DNA of 64,000 nt. Source: Sisyra terminalis. Lineage: Eukaryota > Arthropoda > Insecta > Neuroptera > Sisyridae. Positions 24,831-36,800 of this stretch are shown here, piece after piece (within the stretch, counting starts at the first letter, position 1; each line of letters begins with the position of its first letter). The stretch is taken from positions 44,965,701-45,029,700 of the forward strand of contig OY292275.1 of the NCBI GenBank assembly GCA_958496175.1, written 5' to 3'. The notes under the pieces are model-generated. The model made no database searches. It saw only the letters and a program-made list of their open reading frames with translations, and had not been told where the DNA came from. A program made the position numbers and the translations under genes.

Positions 24831-27219
24831 CCCAGGGAAAACAATAGGTCAAAGGTTAAAACATTGAGACTCTCCAAATTTTATCCTGGTGAATTGTAAA
24901 AGAAAAAATATCGAATTAGAATTACAAGGTAGGTATCAGTACCGTTTTAATTCAATTGCTTTTTTGCATTTATTTGAGACCACTTTTGAGCTTTAATAGA
25001 ATAAAATAACCGGAACTATAAAGTAATCTAATCAATAAAATTATATGTCCTTTTAGAACTTAGGTATTGTGTGTAATTTTCTGCAACTATAACTGTGGTC
25101 CAATATTATCAAATATATTACAGTATAAGTCCTAAGATTGTTGCTTCCAAATAATGATATTTCTGGAATTTTTGGTTTTGAACTTAATCCAAAATTAATT
25201 TTATGGGTGGAGATTGCTTTCTTGTAAGGTTTACTTAAAAAGTTACACAGCTTTTAGGCAAAATGATACACTTAAAAGAAATATATTAGGTTGACGAGAT
25301 ATTTACTTGCCAAGAGGTCAATGTTCACAAGGCATAAAAAATTTAGTTTTGATATCTTAAACAATATGTTCCCGGAATTAGCATTAATACTTAAGACACC
25401 TGCACAATTATCAATATTTTTACTGTTTGAATTTCTGTCCAGAACAAATTTAATCAAGAAAGAAAATAGCAGTCATTGAGGATGATAATAATTTGTGATT
25501 AATGCGATAAAATTTCCAGTTTAAACTAATATTTTCCTCCACAGAATAAATGGAATTTATAAAATGTAAAATTAGAAATATTTCCTGTTTATTTGGTAAG
25601 TAAATAGGAGGTTTTCTTTGGTATTTATTCAGCAAGAGATAACGTGATAATTTTATTGCTGGAATCAGTGGAAGTTTAGTAAATAGTGTGGACTGAAAAT
25701 GTTCGCGATGAGTAATTGTCAACATGAAATGTGAGGATAAAAATCTATTTTTCGCCGGATGAAACGTTTGAGGACTAGAAAGTATGTTGGAATATAATTA
25801 CTTCTTGTGGCAATTTGTCAAGTTTGCATTTAATATTTGAATATTTGACCAAAGATGAATTCATTGTGTCGAGAGAAATTAAAATTCTTGTTCAAAATTT
25901 CGGTACGCGAAACGAGCGGTACACGGTGGTCCGATCTTCCGTCTTGAATGCGAAATATTATATGTAAAAAACACACAATGCAAAGAACATCCTTTTTGTC
26001 TAAAGCACATCCTCGGTGCTCATTGTCATTTTCTGGAGTGTAATTTATACAACATATTCCTGTATTTTCGAAATTTGTGTGAATGCATATTTATGTAAAT
26101 GTACAATAATGGAATGTACCCATTGTAGAATGTCATTAGACGGATTTCAAACAATCTTTTGAAGTTAACGAACAATGTAACCGTTTTGTGGCTTATATCC
26201 ATGTCGTACACTGAGCGCCATTTAGCTGCTGATGTATTTAAAACAATCTTTTGTCTTATGAAATTATCAAATGGATGAGTTTTGAAAAAAAGAAATAACT
26301 CCATGGTTTTTTCGTTGAAGTTTTATCGTGCGATTAGGATAGAAGGAATGACAACATTTTCTTTAGTTTTTACAGCCAGCCATAGTTGTTATCGCCATTA
26401 GGTATTTACTACTTCATTGTTATAAAAGTTAGTACAATGTGTGGCTGATAAAGTCGGTTTATAAGTTGAGATAAGATATTTGTGATATTTTTGAATTTTA
26501 ATTTACTAAAGTGTTATCGTACGATTTTCAATACAGTTAAAATTGTACGCTTATAAAATGCTTATTTTAGAGATAAATATATTTACTTAAAATTTAAACT
26601 TGTTAGAAAAACCAAAATAAATATTTACTTAAATAGAAATTAAACGTTGTTTTTACAAGAGGGAGAACGTTCTTGCGGTTCTTGCATTGTTCAATCGAAT
26701 TCGTAAAATGAGGTTTTACTGTACTAAGAAAAACATTAGCGCACCAAAAGTATAAATGTGTAAAGTGGTCAAGTTTCAATAATTAAAGAATTCAGGCCCT
26801 AGAGAAGATTTTCAATTACAAGAAAATATACCCAGGAAAGAGAAATGTAATCATTAAAGTTTCATTAAAGAAGATGGTATTAAAGGAAGATTAAGAAATT
26901 TAATTTGACATAGCGATACACAACAGCGATACTTCCGGTATTTTTATTAGTGGGTGATACCATGGTTGCTAAAAAGGCAATGTTTTTTTTGATCTTTTTT
27001 ATATATTTATTGTGGTTTCTACGTCTTCTCAATAGTAATAATATATATTTAATTTGGAAGTCTTTATAGTACTACTAGTTGGTACTCTCGACTTCGTCTG
27101 GATGATATATCATATGTCAACGATAAATAGTTCCACCTACAGCTCGTTTTGATTCGCGAAAAATCAGCTCATTATGAAAATTTAGTTACAAAAAAAAAAA
27201 TTTATATAAATTCTAACAG
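24831..27219. other. Non-coding; GC-richer block 25740-26330
   Basis: A short match to 22303 lies at about 25495-25540. The 25855-26330 stretch is less AT-biased but encodes nothing recognisable. Confidence 0.4.
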
Positions 27220-27565
27220 TGCATTATATGCGTTAAAATAAAATTGGTAAATACATTAAAAAGGTAAAAATAAATTTATGAACTGAATTTTTGTACTGAT
27301 TTCACCATCGATATTAAGGCGATATTAGCCTATTAATGAGAATCGTAAGCTATCTAGTTTTACATCAAAGTGAGGTGTGCAATTTTGTTTACAATTTGGT
27401 AATATGGAACACCCCTCACTTTCATGTACAACTAGATAGCTTAGGATTCTCATAAATTGGCTAATATTATCTTAATATCGATGGTGCAGTCAGTACAAAA
27501 ATTCGGTTCATAAGCTTATTTTTACCTTTTTAATGCATGTTATCAATTTTTAACGCATATAAAGC
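27220..27565. repeat. 346-bp palindrome
   Basis: Arms 27220-27380 and about 27408-27565 are reverse complements with scattered mismatches. Landmarks are ATTAAAAAGGTAAAAATAA, CACCATCGATATTAAG, AAGCTATCTAGTT and AAAGTGAGG. No CTGANGA/GAAA motif and no coding frame, so it is a different foldback family from the 9012 and 51805 elements. Confidence 0.75.
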
Positions 27566-30269
27566 GTTTATAAAATCTTGTTTTTAATTTTAAAATGCAC
27601 ATATTAGATTTATGCGTTGTCATCAAAAGTAACTAGGTGTCCCAAAATTCAGCACGATAAAATTGTGGGAAGTAGGTGTAAAATGATATTATAATTTCCG
27701 AATTTTATAGACTAACAACAACGTGAATTAATAGAAGTGATATTGAAAATATGAGATACATTTAGAATGAATATTTAAGGTTCAAAATTTCAAAAAATTT
27801 CTAAAAAAATTTTTTTAGGTCTTATTTTGGGCGAGGGATCTTAAGACATGATAAATTAACATATACCAACATAAGACTCAAAAAAAAAAAACAATAATAG
27901 GTTTTTTGCACCACCGTAGTAGCTTTGAAAAAAAATTGAGTATCCATGTTTTCAAGAATTAGCTGTCGAAATTATGAGAAAAAATTATGTACATGTACGA
28001 ATGATAGTAAATAAACATAATAATATAACTCATTATGTTTTAATTTTCCACTCCAAAAAGTTTCCACATAGTATCTTAATCTAATGTGGGGTATGTAATT
28101 TTGTATGTGGTCAGGGGAATAATGATAAATTTTCAAAGTGACCTTTAAGATCATTTGGATTAACTACCTCTGGTATATGGTGCAAAAATAGAGTAAGGTC
28201 GCCTTTATTACATAGGCAAAAGTAAGTATTTATTATGAATATTAAATAGTAAAAATATCATTACTTTTATTATCATAAAAATGTTTTATTTTTGAACATC
28301 AAAATGAATAAATTATCAAAGCTCTCCAAAATGACTTAAATCTTAGATTATATTTACTACATTTGATCATACTAAGGATTATTTTTTCCGTATTGTCATA
28401 AACTTTTTATTATTTATTTCATTTTGTCACAGGACACTTCTTATTACCATATAGTCTACCTTTTACTGTTCTAAATGCAGATTTGGAGGATTTGTAACTC
28501 ACAAATTCATTTATGCTCTAAAACTGCCTCGAATAATAAGAATATTAAAGAAAATATCTTAATACTTTTTCTTGATAAATAAACGCTAAAGAATTTGGCC
28601 TTATTTTTTTAGGAAAATTATTCAAGAATTTTATGAATAAAGTAAAATATTGAAATAAAATATTTTTACTTTCTAACAGAAAAGGAAACCAATATGAATA
28701 ATATATTCATTTAAAAAAAAAAGCAAACAGACTGATGCACCGAATGGTATTCTCTAATGTAGGTAAAAAAAGAATCAAAGGGAACTCACAAAATACATGT
28801 TATGAAAAGCTTTTTGTTAGGTTTTTTTATATTTGGGTATGTTTTTGTGTTTTTTTTAAATTATTTTTGTTATTTTTACAGCAAAATTCAGCAATAAAAT
28901 ATTTTTTTAAAAGTTATTTTATTATGAATAATTAATTAAAAATCATTGAGTATAGTTCACAAAATTTATGTAGTAAACAAAAAAGATTATGGTTTGGAAT
29001 AAAAAATCGTATTTCTCTTTAAAAAAAATGAAAAATGGTTTTATTTAACTATAATAAATAATAAAATAATTATAGTTTTGTCACGAAAAACATAAATTTC
29101 GTTTTCTAAACCGGCAATAATGTATTGTTTGACAGCATTTTTTGTTCTAAAGGTAAACATGTCGAGCTTAATATCATCAAATAAATATCCCCCGTTTTTG
29201 GAATGACTCCAACTTACATAATTTGACTTTTAAAGTGCTTTCAATGTTTCTTAAAATACCGTTTTTTCCGAGCTTTTCATCAGTTATGAATTTTTCCGGG
29301 GAAAAAATGTAAACAAGAATTTCTTCCTTTTTTCCCTTCAGGTGAATATTTACTGTCATAACGGAATATGTTTACCCCACTTTTCAAATGATTTCCTACG
29401 GTTTTCATATTGTGAGATATTCGTGGGATGCGGTTAAAAATATGTTTCGATAAATTCTAGCATAATGTACCATGTTCAGTATATTAAAAGCAATTGGAAT
29501 CTAATTTGAGGAATTTTAGTCAGAAATAAAAAATGATTGTTTTTCAAAAACAACATTTTTTTCGCAATATTTCTTTTCTTTTTTTTTTTTTTGTTTGAGA
29601 AACGATCAAAATTCACGAGTTTCTTATTCAATATTGATTTCGGTTTTGGGTTAGTTTCACTCAACACACGTAAAATTCTATTACATTTTTTATAAAGGCC
29701 TAATACTGTTATTATCCTTTTGAGCAACACCGAAGGTAAAAGGGTTGAAACATAAAAAGTTTTACGAGTTTCCGCATTTGTGATACTTTTATATATAGAG
29801 ATAATAAAAATATTGTAAACAAAACTGTATATATGTTTCTAATCTTATCTGGAAATTGAATAAGTCATAACTTTTATGCTATCACATTCAACAAATATTT
29901 ACTTACATCGAATTCCAATTAATTAATTCTTCTTATTGTCTCTCACACCATTAACCACTTAAAATTTCATTCAGATAGAATTCAAATCAAGATTTATATC
30001 AACAAAAAATCTATAAAATCCTTTTGTAAAACCAATATTATTAGCATTATGAACAGTTTTATTACACTATTGTCATATTGAAAAGCACGTGATTTTTCTG
30101 ATATCATATTGGGACATAAAAATGAAGATTCTTGCGAATATTCTTTGAATTTTAAATGTGAGTGTCGTGAAAAATATGAATTTCTGTTGAAAAAAGCAGT
30201 CTATCTAAAATTAGGTTAAAATAATAAACCCCAAGGAGAAAAAATCAATTAATATTAGGTGTACCAAAA
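27566..30269. other. Non-coding, one possible element end
   Basis: AGGTGTCCCAAAATTCAGC near 27640 resembles the terminus of some arthropod mariner-like elements, but no partner end or transposase was found. The rest is AT-rich and featureless. Confidence 0.35.
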
Positions 30270-31199
30270 ATAATTCAATTTTTTAACAACAATTAAAATA
30301 CAGAATTTAGTTACAACTTTTGATTTTAAATCAATGATATAATCAGCCTCAATAGTTCAACGTTTTGGTATATAGTGTATAAATTTTTAATACCAAATTA
30401 GTAGAAATCAATTGATTACTAAGGACACTATCAAAAAATTAGACTTTGAACTTCACTTAAGCAATCAATTTTGTTACCACTAAGTAAATGTTGTAACAAT
30501 TGAAGTAAATAGAATTCTGATGGAATAACTTTGGACGACCCATACGAAGTCGCCGTCGATGGAAAAAATGCCGTAAATCGGCCGATGTCCATCTGCCAGC
30601 GATCGGCCAAGTATTGGCTATTAGTAATGGCCCAATTCTGGTTGATTACTGGCATTTATAATCAATAAAATATTGTTTTTAAAAAGTTTTTTTTTTTATT
30701 TATATTTTTTTAAATTATTATTTTGTATTTTTCGAACGTAAAAAAATTTCACTACTATTCTTTCAGTTAAATTGCTCATTAACAAATAATTTCTGAGTAA
30801 TTAAAAAAAAATGTAGTTATAGTTGTTAACGCCGTGTTCTGATATGAAACCGGTGGTTACATAACATCTGCATTAAATATTTTCTTTATTAGAGTTTTTA
30901 AAGTCCTTAATTGTAATTAAAAATATTTAATGCAGAGAGAATTTCTTTTGACTGATTATCGGCTGATCAACGGCCGTGCTCCAGCCGATAATGCAATCTA
31001 TAATTCGTTGCGCAGGCGCAGTATAATGTAAATCAACTGTTTTTCAGTCGTTTGTTACCTTTATCATTGTAGGTTGCTGACAATATTATTATCAAGATTA
31101 ATTAAATACAGCATTTAATTTAAATAGTTTTTAATTTAAAAAAATAGTTGCCAACAACAAAGTAAAAACTCTGAAATTGAAAATGTAGAAAAGGAGGAT

Positions 31200-31499
31200 G
31201 TGACAAATGTTTACAATGATGCCGGTGACACTGATATAACCTCTCAAATCGACGATAATATTTATGACAGTCCTATAAATAGTGATATTAGTATAAATAG
31301 TGACTGTGAAAATCTCAACGGTGTAGAAATTGATACGGATTCTAATATTGATTTCCAAGAAAAATTACGAAACTGGGCTGTGAAAAATATAAACAGTCTT
31401 CAATTAAATGTTATTTCGGAGTTATTATTAATATTGAGAGATGGACATCCAACGTTGCCCAAAACAGCACAAGCTTTACTAGAAACTAAATCTAACTAA
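31200..31499 (+). CDS. 99-residue acidic ORF inside the GGCCGAT element
   Basis: ATG to TAA, unbroken. Residues 1-50 are rich in Asp, Asn, Ile and Ser (TNVYNDAGDTDITSQIDD...). Residues 52-97 contain FQEKLRNWAVKNINSLQLNV, then a leucine-rich stretch with GHPTLPKTAQALLETK. The LRNWAxxxNIxxxxLxxLLxIL...LPxxAxxLLxT pattern resembles the N-terminal segment I associate with proteins of several insect DNA transposons. That is recall of a pattern, not a database hit. The rest of such a protein is absent, so this is probably a truncated transposon gene. It may be untranslated. Confidence 0.5.
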   Translation: MTNVYNDAGDTDITSQIDDNIYDSPINSDISINSDCENLNGVEIDTDSNIDFQEKLRNWAVKNINSLQLNVISELLLILRDGHPTLPKTAQALLETKSN

Positions 31500-31817
31500 C
31501 TAATCTAACTGTTTTTGCCCATTCTATATTTTTCCCATTTATTAATCCCTTCTAATGCTTGTTAAGTCTTCTTCTAGTGAATAGGATAACTTTAGTTTTG
31601 TTATAATTGGTCTTTATTTTCCATTTTTTAAAAAAAATCATTATTCTTTTTAAGGGACTATTTTGTTGGCCACTGTATCAGCTCTTCAGGAGGATGCAAA
31701 AATTACTGTATCATCAGCATATAGGGAAAGGAAAGTTTCGGGTGTCCACGAGATATAATTTATCAATCTAATATTATAAAGAGGAAAGATTTGATTGTTT
31801 GCTTATATTTTAAATAG

Positions 31818-31985
31818 TACGTGGCCCATTGCTAAGCCCAATAACCGGCCGATGGTCAACTGCCATCAATCGGCCGATGATCAACTGCCATCAATCGGCC
31901 GATGATTTGAATAATACGTGGCCCATTACTGGGCTCATTAATCGGCCGATAATCAACTGCCATTAATGGGCCGTTGTTATCATTT
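31818..31985 (+). repeat. Near-tandem GGCCGATGATCAACTGCCAT repeats
   Basis: Four to five imperfect copies of a unit of about 25 bp with the core ATCGGCCGATGRTCAACTGC, spaced regularly from 31845, plus two TACGTGGCCCATT copies about 107 bp apart. The repeats are palindromic within each unit (ATCGGCCGAT). They lie near the right end of the GGCCGAT element. Confidence 0.75.
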
Positions 31986-32180
31986 GTATATTCAGCCGTC
32001 CATGGGCCATTAGAAGACGCCAATGATTGGCCGTTAATTATCATCCTTCGCCCGACGATGGGCCATCCAAGGGCCGGTTTTCAAACTTTGTATGGGGATT
32101 GTAGTGGATACGCTAATATCACCCCTCCCCTTAATTTATTAGATTTTTCCATGGCTTTTCTTCTTGCTTTATTGTTTTGC

Positions 32181-33245
32181 AGCATAGAACTTTCTCTATT
32201 AACAGTTCTTGGGTACTTTTAGGTATTTGGTTGATCAACCAAACTTTCTGACATACATTTCGTACCATTTCCTCCCTTAACTACTAATTGGTTAATTTTT
32301 TTACCATTCTTCGTTGGTACCAGTCGGAAAAATGGAATTTTTTGAATTTTAAATAAAAAAAAGATCATTTGGCATTGATGCACATCTAATTACACTTAGA
32401 TAAACATTGAAAATGTTTTTAGTAACAAGTGCGTTGCTACCGTGTAAAATTTGAAGAGCATACAATCCCGAATTTGTATTCCTTCGGGTTTTTAGTCTTA
32501 CCATCTTGATATAGACTTCGGAATAAAAAATATTTTGTATTTTTTTATAAGTTAAAAAGTCCCTTCAATATCTTTATTACCACTTTAAAATATCTTATAA
32601 GCAGATAAATGCCAATTGAATGACTAGGATTAAAAACGATATTACTTACCGGTACACTTAATATTAATACCTTTATTAAATTTTACTTGATCCATAATAT
32701 TACTTTAGTAAAGTTCTATTTTTTTTTGTAAAAAAATATGTAAGAATTAAAACCCTTCCATTACTCCTAGTTCATAATTGGTTGTATTCAATTATACCTA
32801 CAATTATAATTCGCAAAAAAATGATGCAATATTATTAAATGTTAACATATTATTGTAGACATGTATGTATATTATTGACATAATATACAAAACTTATTAG
32901 AATATATTTAAATCATCTCTAGACTTCAACTGAACATTCCAAATCAGCATCGGATGAAAAAAATAAATATCTTTGGCTTCGGGCAAAATCAGCCATACCC
33001 TAAGAGTTATATTAGTCACCAAAATCAAACAAACTTGAAAAAATGCATTTAATTCGTGCATTGTTAGCTGAGAGGTAAACATAAGGCAACTGCAACTACC
33101 ATTATAAATTATATATGTCATACTTTCATTTATTGATTTCTTGGACTAAAATTATAAGGGTTTAAATATTCGGGTGTACCTTAATCAAACAGATTGAAAC
33201 ATTTCCAATTTTGCTTTAAGGTATTCGGTTTTGAAGTCTCAAGAC
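32181..33245. other. Non-coding, no recognised element
   Basis: AT-rich, no feature recognised. Confidence 0.5.
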
Positions 33246-33485
33246 CAGGATTTCCCAAACTATGGATCGCGACTCGCTAGTGAATCGTGAGCAAATATTG
33301 AATAAATTCTAATGAGCGATTTGCCATAGTATAAGACATGAATTAAAAAGAAGTGATAAATTTGGTATTTTCAATAGCATTGCCAATATTTATATCTTAA
33401 TTCTCTACAACAGTTAAGCGGTAGGTTCCAATATAGGAAATTTTCGTTAGATGGGTCGGGCCCTAGTCTACATTAGAAACCACTG
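33246..33485. mobile_element. hAT-type MITE
   Basis: Starts CAGGATTTCCCAAACTATGG followed by ATCGCGACTCGC, and ends TAGAAACCACTG. The ends are inverted and typical of CAGNGNTTCYCAAAC hAT elements. Flanking 8-mers CTCAAGAC and CTTTAGAT agree at 5 of 8 positions. 240 bp, non-coding. Confidence 0.6.
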
Positions 33486-33818
33486 CTTTAGATAAAAACT
33501 TGTTAGCTTTTTTAATGCAAATATCCCAAATTTTAACGAATTTTTTTTAGCAATATGTTCTAAAGTTTTAGGTCATTGACTTAAATTTTTAAATTCAAGA
33601 TCTTAAGGCTATGTGATAATTTTAAACAAATCACAAATTTAAAAACTATTTTTATTAGTCACATACTCTCATTTTATGGTTACAGAAGCTCTGTTCTAGC
33701 GTAGTGGTTTTCAATATTTGTGTTATTAGCCATTTTTATGGCCAACTAATTATTATATTTTCAGGGCAAAAAGAAATAATTGGCTTCGATCAAAATCTGA
33801 CCTTTGGTCGACCTTAAC

Positions 33819-33870
33819 TACTATTACTATTACTATTACTACTGTCTGTATATCTATTACTATTACTCAT
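33819..33870 (+). repeat. ACTATT microsatellite
   Basis: Repeated ACTATT/ACT units from 33819, interrupted by GTCTGTATAT, resuming as CTATTACTATTACTCAT. Confidence 0.8.
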
Positions 33871-36800
33871 CTGTATCTAAAGCTCCACAAGTACTCAACT
33901 TCTTACTTCTACTTCTATGGATTGGAATGTTTTTTTTTTGCATTGATTAGACACGTATTTCTTTATCTCTAGTTAAATTGTTTATTGCTTGATCTAGTTT
34001 TTTTCTTAAATAAACAACTTTAATCAATTTGAGTACAACAAATTTTCCATTTAGATGTTCTAATTAAATATCATCTTTCCTTTACATTGAAAATATATTG
34101 TTTCATTCAACGTACCTGTTACTATAAATTGGTGGTCCTACTGTTTTATCAATGGCTTAGAAGCGCTCACACTACACAGAAAACTATCGGTCACATAGAA
34201 GGAATTCCATTAATGATAAAATAACAAATATTTATAATAAACAAGAAATTTAGGAAGTAGAAACTTTTATGCAAAAGAAAAATACAATTTTACAGGGAAA
34301 AAGCTTAGATTTTTCCAAGCTTTTATGGAGCTTTCATGTTAAAAGCAATTTAACAATTATACAAGAAAAAATTGCAAATCATATCTTACCATTCTGTTCT
34401 TCTAAATACTAACGATACCAACCATTTATCAATTAAAACAATATTTGATAGACATTTAATTATTATTTTACATTTGTCATATTAATTCTAATTCTACAAA
34501 ACATATTTTTGACTATAAAACTGCGTTTTAATTTACGGGTAACCCCAATTATAACTATATTGTTTTATGTTTATTATTAAGAATAAAATTAATTTACAGA
34601 CATGTTACAATTATGTAGAAGAACTTCGATAATTTAATCCTAAAATCATTACAGACTCTATAAAGCTTTGTTTTCCCTTCTTCGCTGAACCAGAAACCTT
34701 AATTTAAAATACGAAGCCTACATGTATAACTGAAAAAAATAATAATAGCATTTATTTTCAATATGCAAACTAATAGTAGCATTTTAGTGACTTAATATCT
34801 TGATATATTTATCTCTGTTCTATTTATCAGACAGAATTTTCCAAGAAAATATTCATTCTAGAAGTTTAAACTATATATATCGTGTATATAGTTTTAATTT
34901 AGATAGAAATTTTTTGGTCACCTACCATTTTTTGTTTTTGTTTACCAGTTTTTGTATCAATTAGAGATTAATTGAATTAGTAAAATTCTAATTTTTCTCC
35001 AAAGAATGCATAAAGAACCAGATTTTCCATAAAGTTCATTAGGTTTAAGTTAATAGAGCTTTAAATTTAAGAAGGACCTAAATTCGATTTGTCTTAAAAA
35101 AATATTTATATTTTTTACTCAGAAAATTGTACACTTAATTTTCAAACAATTTTGATTTATTAAGGTGTTATTTAGCGTACAGTTTACATACGATTGAAAA
35201 ACTTACTAAATCCAGACTATTTGTAAGAAAACTAAACCTATACAATTAAAATAAACTTGAAAACTCTGAATACAAAAAAAAGAAGATATTACACTTTTCT
35301 AACATAAACCTTTTCCATGTAAAAAATTCTTTTATTTAAACCTTAAACTAATTTTTTTTCTAGGACTTGAACTTGTTGAGGGATAAATTTTCTGAAGTAC
35401 ATAAGACTTAGATTCGAGTATAATTTTTGTAGTGCAGAACTTTCCAGTTTTAGATTAACCAATCTTACAATAATTAAAAGTGATATTTATTCTGAGATTA
35501 AGAGTCATGACGGATTTTTTTTCTCACAGGTTTTTATCTTTGTTAATAAATAATATGGGTAAATAAAATTTTAAATCACATAATTTCATGAAAAATGATG
35601 CAATAATGGTTTACCCTTACTATGAATTAAGATAAGATTCTTTTTAATCAAAGCAAAAGAAACAAAAATCAAAAGGACTTTCGTAAACTCTTAATAGAGC
35701 AGTGTTTTGAATTTTTTCCCCCCGATTATTTTAGGGTTTTTGTTCTTTAAAAGGCATGTAATTAACCGCAATTAAATCAGATTTGCAAGATTAAAAAGTA
35801 TACTTATTATCTAGTTATAAAATGCTATAATCGAACTTTTATGCACATTTTTAGTTTACAATTTTATTACAGCATAATTAGGTTCAATAGTTTATGTAAA
35901 ATCGATGGCTAAATGTTTTTTTTTACCAGTTTATAGATATTGAACTTTTAAGGTCTATAAATACTACTGCTACTTAATTTTTTTTTCTCTGACCAGTGCC
36001 AAGAGGAAACAGGGTTCCTTATATGTCTTACATGTAATATTTATAATAGGTGACAATATATAATTGCTAAAATATTGTTTCAAAAGTTAAGAAAATGCTA
36101 AGAAAAAAATTTGAATTTAAAACCAAAAAAAAAATATTTGTAGACATATAAAAAAATAAAATCATATCAAATAACAATTCAACAACTCATTACTTACAGT
36201 ACTTATGAGATAATAAAATTTATGGGATCTTCCCGCTCTAATTGTTTAAGCTTAATAGCAAAATCTCGTAACTTTGCTGTTACCAAATTTGCAGAAGAAC
36301 CAAGAAATAGTTACTTAGAAAGTAAATATCGTTGTTACTTGTTGGTATTATTGAATAAAATAAGTAGTTATTATTTAAATTGTTTAAAAATTTCAATAAT
36401 GTACCTAAAGCCAAATGACCAATACGTTTTTATTCATACCTCCAGGACTGGAATTATGTTTGCGAAAACTTATAGGCAGAAATTTTGCGGGGGTTTAAAT
36501 GTCCATATAAAAATGTCAAAACTTATTACATAAAATATAATTTTGTGGTTTTTGTGAAAGCCTATTTATGCGCCTACGGAGCCTTTTGCGTACTATGGAG
36601 ATATACGAGTATACTACGATGTAATAAATCAGATATTATGAATATTTACTGAATTCAAAAAAAAAAACTAGTTCATACAAATTATAACTAATTTATAGCT
36701 TGATACAAGTAAAAGTATTAAGATAACTTTATTTATCACTCTTACTGCTGTAACATATTCAGTGCATTCAGTTCTCTTATATACATACCAATAAAAATGT

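Larger units (their letters stand above)
30539..32096 (+). mobile_element. GGCCGAT-rich DNA element nested in repeat A
   Basis: Terminal inverted repeats CCCATACGAAGT (30539-30550) and ACTTTGTATGGG (32085-32096). Subterminal zones at 30560-30640 and 31820-32080 are unusually GC-rich for the window and full of ATCGGCCGAT, TGGCCCATT and AACTGCCAT words, several in near-tandem copies of about 25 bp. The interior carries the 99-codon ORF at 31200-31499. The insertion site is confirmed by the intact repeat A copy at 8590-8995. Superfamily not recognised. Confidence 0.7.
30270..32180 (+). repeat. Dispersed repeat A, split copy
   Basis: Left part 30270-30538 and right part 32097-32180 match the reverse complement of 8590-8995 consecutively. 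The 1558-bp interval between them is a later insertion (30539-32096). Confidence 0.6.

Noticed and set aside
31845..31985. Regular GC-rich repeats as a CRISPR-like array
   Set aside because: Units are internally palindromic and diverged, without unique spacers, in a eukaryotic context.
31856..32222. Frames on both strands across the GGCCGAT repeats
   Set aside because: They arise from the repeat units being open in several frames; the protein would be a repeat artefact.
36222..36533. 103-codon + strand frame as a small gene
   Set aside because: No recognisable motif, composition matches random AT-rich sequence, and no splice or poly(A) context.
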